A model generated the notes under the pieces. It was not told the origin of the DNA. It saw only the letters and a program-made list of their open reading frames with translations, and did no database searches. Shown one piece after another: positions 1-4,397 of a DNA stretch of 5,656 nucleotides. Each line of letters starts with the position of its first letter. Position 1 is the stretch's first letter. Position numbers and translations under genes: made by a program. The stretch comes from an uncultured Spirochaetaceae bacterium (GTDB lineage Bacteria > Spirochaetota > Spirochaetia > Treponematales > Treponemataceae), in NCBI GenBank assembly GCA_902796985.1, contig CADBRC010000078.1, forward strand, positions 1 to 5,656, given 5' to 3'.

Positions 1-2
1 CG

Positions 3-863
3 TCAATTCACTGTAACACTGTATTCCGAGACGTTTAAGACCGTCTCGCCGTCTATCTGCAGGGCGGTGGGGCGGTCGAATGCGACGCTGACGTTCCTGC
101 CGCTCATTATCTCAATGTTCTTCTTGTATTTGAGGTGTGCGCCCGTGAAAACCGTCGGAAAGGCCATGAGCGTGAAGAGCCTTCCCGTTCCGTGCCAGAC
201 CATGCATGAGACCAGCTTGGGATTGTCGGCGAGCCTGTCCTGATTGGGGGTAGGCATCATGCCGCCTCCGAAGAAGCGGCCGTTCATCGTCGGGCAGAGC
301 CAGACGCGCTTGAATTCTTTTCTTACTCCGTCAACGGTTACGACTGCGGATGTGGGCGTATAGGCAAACAGCATGCCTTTTATCGCGATGCTCGTGTAGT
401 TCACGGGTTTGTCGCTTTTTGCGACCAGCCGGTCGCTGACCTCGCAGCAGTAGCCGTCTATTCCGTAGCCGATTCCGTTCAGGAACTTCCGTGACATTCC
501 GTTTACCGTTACGACGGGAAGATTCTTCAGGTACCTGCTTATCTCCACGGGCTCCGTCGTGCCCTGCTTTCCTATGTCGCGCAGGAAGTCGTTGCCCGTT
601 CCGGCAGGCCAGTAGAGGACCGGGCGGGATGCGGCAAGTTCCCCCGCATCGTTTACGAAGCGGTTCAGCGTCCCGTCGCCCCCGGACAGAAGCAGGTGCG
701 TTTCCGGGTCAGGCTCCCGGAGGAACTGCTTCATGTCAGGGATTGTGGTCACGTCCGTGAAGCCCAGCTCGTTCCCGGCAAGAACCTGCTCAAGCTTTCT
801 GGTTTCCTGCCCGCCCGTCTTGTTCCGGGACTTGGGGTTGAAAAGCACGCAATACCTGGCCAT
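3..863 (-). CDS. Diacylglycerol kinase / lipid kinase family protein (DAGK catalytic domain)
   Basis: This is a complete 286-residue protein, close to the usual length of soluble DgkB/YegS-type lipid kinases, which transfer ATP phosphate to diacylglycerol or a related lipid at the inner face of the membrane. The N-terminal nucleotide-binding part shows the FNPKS strand-turn (residues 8-12), the glycine-rich SGGDGT loop (60-65) and PAGTGNDFLRDIG (86-98). The C-terminal beta-sandwich has NGRFFGGGMMPTP (194-206) and ends with an IDGE motif (270-273) of the type that supplies the proposed catalytic Glu in DgkB. One oddity is Arg68 after GGDGTLN, where relatives mostly have Glu. No membrane segment or signal peptide is seen. 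The ATG is preceded by AGGAAA seven bases upstream. The gene starts 26 bp after the putP stop with no terminator between, so co-transcription is likely. The substrate (diacylglycerol, sphingoid base or another lipid) cannot be told from sequence. Confidence 0.9.
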   Translation of the reverse strand: MARYCVLFNPKSRNKTGGQETRKLEQVLAGNELGFTDVTTIPDMKQFLREPDPETHLLLSGGDGTLNRFVNDAGELAASRPVLYWPAGTGNDFLRDIGKQGTTEPVEISRYLKNLPVVTVNGMSRKFLNGIGYGIDGYCCEVSDRLVAKSDKPVNYTSIAIKGMLFAYTPTSAVVTVDGVRKEFKRVWLCPTMNGRFFGGGMMPTPNQDRLADNPKLVSCMVWHGTGRLFTLMAFPTVFTGAHLKYKKNIEIMSGRNVSVAFDRPTALQIDGETVLNVSEYSVTVN

Positions 864-889
864 TCGCTTGTTTCCTGCGCGGATTTGTC

Positions 890-2404
890 TTAGTTCCTGC
901 CCTGTTTCTTGAACTCGTCAAACTCCTTGAGCATCTCCGGGTCCTTGTTCTTGTCCAGGAGGCTGACGACGACCGCCATTGCAAGGCAGATCAGGAATCC
1001 GGGCAGAAGCTCGTACACGTCGAAGATGCCTCCGGAGAAGTTGTGCCAGATGATGACCGTCGCTCCTCCCGCGATGATTCCGGCGATTGCACCCCGTGCC
1101 GTCGCATTGCGCCAGAAGAGGGCGAGGATAATCAGGGGTCCGAACGTCGCACCGAAGCCCGCCCATGCGTAGCTGACCAGGCCGAAGATGGAGCTGTTCT
1201 CGTTGAGCGAGAGGACGAAGGCGACGAGCGCGATTGCAAGAACGGTCACGCGGCTCAGGGAAACCGTCGTCCTGGCCCCGAATTTCTTTTTGAGCAGGGT
1301 CTGGCAGAAGTCCTCGGTGAATGCACTGGCGGCGACGAGCAGCTGGGAGTCAGACGTAGACATGGCCGCCGCGAGGATGGCGCACAGGAAGATGCCGCCG
1401 ATGAATGCCGGATAGGTCTGGATTATCGTCGCGATGACGACGCTCTCGTTCCGGGCCGCAGGAAGCAGGTCATTCAGGTAGACGGAGGCGAAGGAGCCGA
1501 TGCCCATTGCACCGATGAAGGCTATGGTGACCCATGCCATCGCGATGCGGCGGGAAAGGGCTATGTCCTTCTCGCTCTTGATTCCCATGAAGCGGACCAG
1601 AATGTGGGGCATGCCGAAGTAGCCGAGACCCCAGGCGAGTGAGGAGATGATGGAGATGACCGAGAAGTTCTGGTTGTTCGTGAACTTTGCCTTCATCATC
1701 TCGCCGAATTCGCCGCTCATCGCCTTCTGGCCAAACTCGCTGACCTTTTCCATCGCGACCGACGGGCCTCCGACGGAGACCATCATGATGCAGACCGTAA
1801 GGATGAGGGCAATGAACATCAGCGTTCCCTGTATGAAGTCCGTCGTACAGACCGCGGCGAAACCGCCGAGCAGGGTGTAGAGCAGGATGACGACCATGCC
1901 GATGACCAGCCCGCAGATGTAGGGCAGGCCGAAGACCGTGTTGAGCAGCTTGGCGCAGGCAACGAAGCCCGACGCAGTATAGATGACGAAGAAGAGCACG
2001 ATGAATATCGTGGATACCAGAGAGATTATCCGTTTCTTGTCATGGAAGCGGTTTGTCAGGAACTCAGGTATCGTAATCGAGTTCTTGCACATCATGGAGT
2101 AGCGGCGCAGGGGCCTTGCGACGATGAGCCAGTTCAGGTAGGTTCCGATTTCCAGGCCGAGCGCGGTCCAGAAAGCCTCCTTGAGTCCTCCCAGGTATGC
2201 GACCCCGGGCAGCCCCATCAACAGCCATCCTGACATGTCGCTCGCCTCGGCGGACAGTGCCGTCGTCCACGGCCCCATGTTCCTGCCTCCCAGGAAGAAG
2301 CCCTCGGAGCTGTTGTTCGAGTTCATCCAGCGGATGCCGATGTAAATCATGAGCCCCAGATAGAGGGCGAAGGCGATAACGTGCTGTATCATCGCAGTTG
2401 ACAT
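890..2404 (-). CDS. putP: Sodium/proline symporter PutP (SSS family)
   Basis: This 504-residue integral membrane protein imports L-proline with Na+. It resembles E. coli PutP along its whole length, including LGGRNMGPWTTALSAEASDM, SGWLLMGLPG, WGLGYFGMPHILVRFM and GLVSYAWAGFGATFGP. Residues known in E. coli PutP have counterparts: Arg41; Asp56 and Ser58 (coupling region); Trp258, Tyr262 and Pro266 (proline-binding segment of the WGLGYFGxPH motif); and Ser349-Thr350 (Na2-site pair, in AAAMSTSDSQ). About 12-13 hydrophobic segments run from residue 5 to 483, followed by a charged cytoplasmic tail (484-504). The chosen ATG has AAAGGAG eight bases upstream, and the protein begins just before the first membrane helix, as family members do. 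It is the first gene of the putP-lipid kinase unit and is divergent from the tRNA. Proline specificity is inferred from overall similarity; another amino acid is less likely. Confidence 0.95.
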   Translation of the reverse strand: MSTAMIQHVIAFALYLGLMIYIGIRWMNSNNSSEGFFLGGRNMGPWTTALSAEASDMSGWLLMGLPGVAYLGGLKEAFWTALGLEIGTYLNWLIVARPLRRYSMMCKNSITIPEFLTNRFHDKKRIISLVSTIFIVLFFVIYTASGFVACAKLLNTVFGLPYICGLVIGMVVILLYTLLGGFAAVCTTDFIQGTLMFIALILTVCIMMVSVGGPSVAMEKVSEFGQKAMSGEFGEMMKAKFTNNQNFSVISIISSLAWGLGYFGMPHILVRFMGIKSEKDIALSRRIAMAWVTIAFIGAMGIGSFASVYLNDLLPAARNESVVIATIIQTYPAFIGGIFLCAILAAAMSTSDSQLLVAASAFTEDFCQTLLKKKFGARTTVSLSRVTVLAIALVAFVLSLNENSSIFGLVSYAWAGFGATFGPLIILALFWRNATARGAIAGIIAGGATVIIWHNFSGGIFDVYELLPGFLICLAMAVVVSLLDKNKDPEMLKEFDEFKKQGRN

Positions 2405-2426
2405 AACTTCTACTCCTTTCTTACAT

Positions 2427-2439
2427 AGAAACGCTTTCT
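2427..2439 (-). promoter_or_regulatory. Small dyad at the putP transcription start (possible operator)
   Basis: AGAAA-CGC-TTTCT is a dyad with 5-bp arms. It covers the position where transcription from the putative putP promoter would begin (about 2436), between the -10 and the Shine-Dalgarno. This is a suitable place for a repressor. The arms are short, so chance is possible and no regulator can be named. Confidence 0.25.
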
Positions 2440-2442
2440 GTC

Positions 2443-2471
2443 ATTTTCCCATATTTATGCGTTTTTTTCAA
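2443..2471 (-). promoter_or_regulatory. Candidate putP promoter
   Basis: Read on the minus strand, TTGAAA (2466-2471) and GAAAAT (2443-2448) are separated by 17 bp. The -35 matches the sigma70 consensus at five of six positions and the -10 at four of six. It would give a leader of about 32 nt before the putP ATG. It is the best pair I found in this spacer, but the weak -10 makes it tentative. Confidence 0.4.
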
Positions 2472-2501
2472 TGGGTTTCCGGGAAAACTGCGGCGGGGGT
2501 G

Positions 2502-2531
2502 TTGACCTTCCTCTTCTATTTCCGTTATAAT
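2502..2531 (+). promoter_or_regulatory. Sigma70-type promoter of the tRNA gene
   Basis: TTGACC (2502-2507) and a perfect TATAAT (2526-2531) lie 18 bp apart. Transcription would start near 2538, leaving a short 5' leader of about 14 nt before the mature tRNA at 2552, as expected for a single-tRNA transcript trimmed by RNase P. Confidence 0.75.
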
Positions 2532-2551
2532 AATCAGGCAAAGTGATTTGC

Positions 2552-2625
2552 GGGCCATTAGCTCAGTCGGTTAGAGCAGAGGACTCATAATCCTTTGGTC
2601 CTAAGTTCAAGTCTTAGATGGCCCA
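2552..2625 (+). tRNA. tRNA with CAT anticodon (elongator tRNA-Met, or tRNA-Ile2)
   Basis: A full 74-nt cloverleaf can be drawn. The acceptor stem pairs GGGCCAT (2552-2558) with ATGGCCC (2618-2624) and the discriminator is A2625. The D stem is GCTC/GAGC, the anticodon stem GAGGA/TCCTT carries the loop CTCATAA with CAT at 2586-2588, and the T stem CTAAG/CTTAG encloses TTCAAGT. CCA is not encoded and must be added after transcription. The anticodon stem lacks the three G-C pairs of initiator tRNA and position 1 can pair, so it is not tRNA-fMet. Elongator Met is most likely. A tRNA-Ile2 whose C34 is modified to lysidine by TilS has the same anticodon and cannot be ruled out without comparison with the other CAT tRNAs of the genome. 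Confidence 0.93.
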
Positions 2626-2641
2626 ATTCGCGTAAGCGAAT
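2626..2641 (+). other. Hairpin with GTAA (GNRA-type) loop just after the tRNA
   Basis: ATTCGC (2626-2631) pairs perfectly with GCGAAT (2636-2641) around GTAA, a GNRA tetraloop in RNA. It begins immediately after the discriminator base, so it sits at the tRNA 3' processing site and may direct 3' trimming. No T-tract follows, so it is not a terminator. Confidence 0.5.
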
Positions 2642-2659
2642 ACGTAAATCTTTCCTATA

Positions 2660-2689
2660 GGCCAAACGCCACGTAGTGGCAATATGGCC
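2660..2689 (+). other. Nested stem-loop in the tRNA 3' trailer
   Basis: An outer stem GGCCA (2660-2664) with TGGCC (2685-2689) encloses an inner hairpin GCCAC-GTA-GTGGC (2668-2680). The right arm overlaps a copy of the tRNA acceptor 3' strand, ATGGCCCA (2684-2691). The structure lies just before the terminator and would be part of the primary tRNA transcript. Its function is unknown. Confidence 0.45.
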
Positions 2690-2692
2690 CAG

Positions 2693-2722
2693 AAAAAATC
2701 CAGCGTGAGGCTGGATTTTTTT
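2693..2722. terminator. Bidirectional rho-independent terminator
   Basis: ATCCAGC (2698-2704) and GCTGGAT (2710-2716) form a 7-bp stem with a GTGAG loop. A run of A (2693-2698) precedes it and a run of seven T (2716-2722) follows it, so either strand gives a hairpin followed by U residues. It lies between the convergent tRNA (plus) and glycosyltransferase (minus, stop at 2747) and can end both transcripts. Confidence 0.88.
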
Positions 2723-2746
2723 ATGCCCGCGTTCCCGGGTGCCCTT

Positions 2747-3970
2747 TTATGGTATCTTGTTGACGGCGTCCTGAAGCTCCTCGTCAGTCAGCCTGTTGGG
2801 GTACTTTTCCAGCACCTTCTCATAAAATGCAACCGTCCGCTTGCCGAACACGTCCGGCGTGAAGTTCCGCGAGATCCGGCGGCTCTCTTCCCCGAAGCTC
2901 CGCCGCTTTTCCCCGTCGGCGGCCAGGTCCAGAAGGTATCCGTCCATCTCCTCATCGCTGTCGGCGAGGTAGCCGTTCCTGCCGTGGAAAATCGTGTCAG
3001 AGAAGCTGGGGTCCTGCCTGGCGACGATGGGCAGGCCGGACAGGAGGGCTTCCAGCACGGTCATCGAGTGCATCTCCGACAGCGAGGCGGTGATGAAGAC
3101 GTCGGCTATTCCGTAATAGTAGTGCACTTTGGTCCAGGGCTCGTATCCGGTGAAGAGTATCCTGTCCGAGACCTCCATGGCCTGCTTCTCCAAATCCGGC
3201 AGTGCCAGTCCCGCACCGACGAACATCACCTTTATCTTCTCGTTCTTCTGGATGACCCGCATGCAGATGTTCAGCAGTTCCTCCACCCGCTTCTCTTCGA
3301 CCACCCGGCCCAGGAAGAGCAGGACGATGTCGTCGGGGGCTATCCCCCAGTTTTTGCGGAGGGATGCTATCTCCTCTTCCGTCGCGGGTTTCCTGATGAA
3401 GCTGCCCGAGTCCAGCGCGTTGGGGATGATGGCGGAGGGGGTGCCCGGCAGCATGAACGGCTCCTTGAAGTAGGTGCGGGCCTTGCCGGAGACGTTTATC
3501 AGCGCATAGAACTTCTTGTACAGCCGTTTGACCACCTTGCGGATGATTTTGACCGGGATGTAGCGTCCCAGCGGCAGGTAGTATTCGTAGAAGTCCTCCC
3601 AGAGCGTGTGGGTCGTTGCGACGACCGGGATGTGCAGCTTCCTGCCCGACAGCTTGGCGGCGTGGGCGATGAAGAATTCCGTGTGGGAGTGTATGATCTG
3701 AATGTTGTGCTGCTTGAGGAAGGGGATTATCACGTGTTCGAAGGGGAATCCGATGTACTGGTCGGGAATCTTGAAGGGGGTCGGCACGGAGATGATGCGG
3801 AGGATGTCCGGGTCGTTGTCAATTTCCGGATCATGGAAGCCCCTCGGCCTGACCGTGACGATGACAACGTGGTGCCCCATCTCCTGAAGCACCTTGCGCA
3901 GCTGCAGGACGACCGTGACGATTCCGCTCTTGGTCGGTATGTATGAATCCGTGAAAAGCGCGATGTTCAT
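2747..3970 (-). CDS. Family 4 glycosyltransferase (GT-B fold), probable diacylglycerol glycosyltransferase type
   Basis: From this ATG the protein has 407 residues, normal for a retaining GT4 enzyme that moves a sugar from a nucleotide-sugar donor. It starts with MNIALFTDSYIPTKSGIVTV, the usual first strand and acceptor loop of the family. Further landmarks are HSHTEF (95-100), ATTHTLWEDFYEYY (118-131), IIPNALD (181-187), FLGRVVEEKR (219-228), FVGAG (250-254) and the EX7E donor-site motif, Glu299 to Glu307, in SEMHSMTVLEALLSGLPIVA. The HSHTEF block and the YYYGIADVFITAS segment recall alMGS-type 1,2-diacylglycerol 3-glucosyltransferases, which make membrane glycolipids on the cytoplasmic face; the acceptor is an inference. 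An in-frame ATG at 4039 would add 23 residues that family members lack, so it was not chosen. There is no clear Shine-Dalgarno before either start. The gene stands alone, convergent with the tRNA and divergent from the RHS gene. Confidence 0.88.
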   Translation of the reverse strand: MNIALFTDSYIPTKSGIVTVVLQLRKVLQEMGHHVVIVTVRPRGFHDPEIDNDPDILRIISVPTPFKIPDQYIGFPFEHVIIPFLKQHNIQIIHSHTEFFIAHAAKLSGRKLHIPVVATTHTLWEDFYEYYLPLGRYIPVKIIRKVVKRLYKKFYALINVSGKARTYFKEPFMLPGTPSAIIPNALDSGSFIRKPATEEEIASLRKNWGIAPDDIVLLFLGRVVEEKRVEELLNICMRVIQKNEKIKVMFVGAGLALPDLEKQAMEVSDRILFTGYEPWTKVHYYYGIADVFITASLSEMHSMTVLEALLSGLPIVARQDPSFSDTIFHGRNGYLADSDEEMDGYLLDLAADGEKRRSFGEESRRISRNFTPDVFGKRTVAFYEKVLEKYPNRLTDEELQDAVNKIP

Positions 3971-3977
3971 GGGTGAT

Positions 3978-4006
3978 ATGATAGCGAATCCAAGACTTTT
4001 CTTCAA
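3978..4006 (-). promoter_or_regulatory. Candidate promoter giving a leaderless glycosyltransferase mRNA
   Basis: On the minus strand TTGAAG (4001-4006) and TATCAT (3978-3983) are exactly 17 bp apart, with four and five matches to sigma70 consensus. Only seven bases separate the -10 from the ATG at 3970, so transcription would begin at or next to the A of the start codon. This fits the absence of a Shine-Dalgarno and supports 3970 as the start over 4039. Confidence 0.5.
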
Positions 4007-4068
4007 CAATCTGTTATCCAAACCGCAGGACAACAGCATGTAAGGATTTAGGCTCCATAAAGTCCTAA

Positions 4069-4098
4069 TTGCTGGCTATAGCTTGAATTTGCTGGCTA
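4069..4098. repeat. Direct repeat TTGCTGGCTA, two copies 20 bp apart
   Basis: TTGCTGGCTA occurs at 4069-4078 and 4089-4098; similarity extends to both flanks (AATTGCTGGCTATA and ATTTGCTGGCTACA). The 20-bp period places both copies on nearly the same DNA face. It lies in the non-coding spacer, upstream of both divergent genes. A paired protein-binding site is possible but not shown. Confidence 0.5.
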
Positions 4099-4123
4099 CA
4101 CTTTCTCATTGATCTTAGGGTGA

Positions 4124-4258
4124 GAAGCTTAAGCTTCACAGGGAAAGAAGCTTAAGCTTCACGGGGAAAGAAGCTTAAGCTTCACAGGGAAAGAAGCTTA
4201 AGCTTCACAGGGAAAAAAGCTTAAGCTTCACAGGGAAAAAAGCTTAAGCTTCACAGGG
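4124..4258. repeat. Six-copy 23-bp tandem array of a 14-bp palindrome
   Basis: Units start at 4124, 4147, 4170, 4193, 4216 and 4239; the sixth lacks its last three bases. Each unit is the palindrome GAAGCTTAAGCTTC followed by the spacer ACAGGGAAA. Unit 2 has ACGGGGAAA, and units 5 and 6 begin AAAGC instead of GAAGC. Each palindrome can form a 5-bp hairpin with a TTAA loop or bind a symmetric dimer, and contains two AAGCTT sites. The array is not coding: a 23-bp period rotates the frame and puts the TAA of the palindrome in every frame. It is not a CRISPR, having no unique spacers. Such an array could be a multi-site operator, a slippage-prone variable tract or a chromosome-organising site. 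It lies 139 bp before the RHS start codon and 153 bp before the glycosyltransferase start. Confidence 0.95.
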
Positions 4259-4288
4259 TGAAACGCTCCAATGTTTCCGGGTAAATGC

Positions 4289-4320
4289 TGTCACCCTGAC
4301 CGAAAGTGTCGGCCTGACAC
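4289..4320 (+). promoter_or_regulatory. Two imperfect TGTC-N5-GAC dyads (possible operator)
   Basis: TGTCACCCTGAC (4289-4300) and TGTCGGCCTGAC (4307-4318) match at ten of twelve bases and are 18 bp apart. Each is a half-perfect dyad. The second extends to GTGTC-GGCCT-GACAC (4306-4320), a 5-bp-arm inverted repeat. They sit about 40-70 bp upstream of the TATAAT box before the RHS gene, where an activator would bind. No regulator can be named. Confidence 0.4.
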
Positions 4321-4358
4321 CGCTTGTAACCGTAATAACAGAACATTTGTTTTGAAAA

Positions 4359-4364
4359 TATAAT
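4359..4364 (+). promoter_or_regulatory. TATAAT -10 box, candidate promoter of the RHS gene
   Basis: A perfect TATAAT follows an A-rich stretch, 33 bp before the RHS ATG, giving a leader of about 26 nt. At 16-18 bp upstream (4335-4342) the sequence is a poor -35 (TAACAG-like), so the promoter may need an activator, which fits the dyads and array just upstream. Confidence 0.5.
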
Positions 4365-4386
4365 TGGCCGGTAGACTGGCCCGGAC

Positions 4387-4390
4387 GGAG
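4387..4390 (+). promoter_or_regulatory. Shine-Dalgarno of the RHS gene
   Basis: GGAG lies seven bases before the ATG at 4398. It is the signal that fixes the start of the open-ended reading frame. Confidence 0.7.
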
Positions 4391-4397
4391 CAATATT

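Noticed and set aside
1043..1642. A 199-codon plus-strand frame within putP
   Set aside because: It is antisense to a fully conserved membrane transporter, and the predicted product is highly charged and low in complexity, typical of a shadow frame.
2552..2625. Initiator tRNA-fMet
   Set aside because: The anticodon stem GAGGA/TCCTT lacks three consecutive G-C pairs, and the first acceptor base pair is a normal G-C.
2618..2691. Integration site (attL/attR pair) of a mobile element at the tRNA
   Set aside because: The repeat is only 8 bp, the copies are 66 bp apart, and no integrase or element lies between them.
2729..2744. Second terminator around the CCCGGG palindrome before the glycosyltransferase stop
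   Set aside because: The arms are only three to four bases with no T-tract; the hairpin at 2693-2722 explains termination.
2684..3946. A 420-codon plus-strand reading frame over the glycosyltransferase
   Set aside because: It is antisense to a gene with clear GT4 motifs, its product is Val/Asp/His-rich without any recognisable fold, and it starts inside the tRNA trailer. It reflects the GC-rich third positions of the real gene.
3971..4039. Upstream start of the glycosyltransferase at 4039
   Set aside because: The additional 23 residues do not belong to the GT4 fold, the only GGAG is 14 bases from that ATG, and the promoter found lies inside this interval.
4124..4258. CRISPR array
   Set aside because: The units are directly joined with the same 9-bp spacer in each. 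There are no unique spacers and no cas gene is in view.
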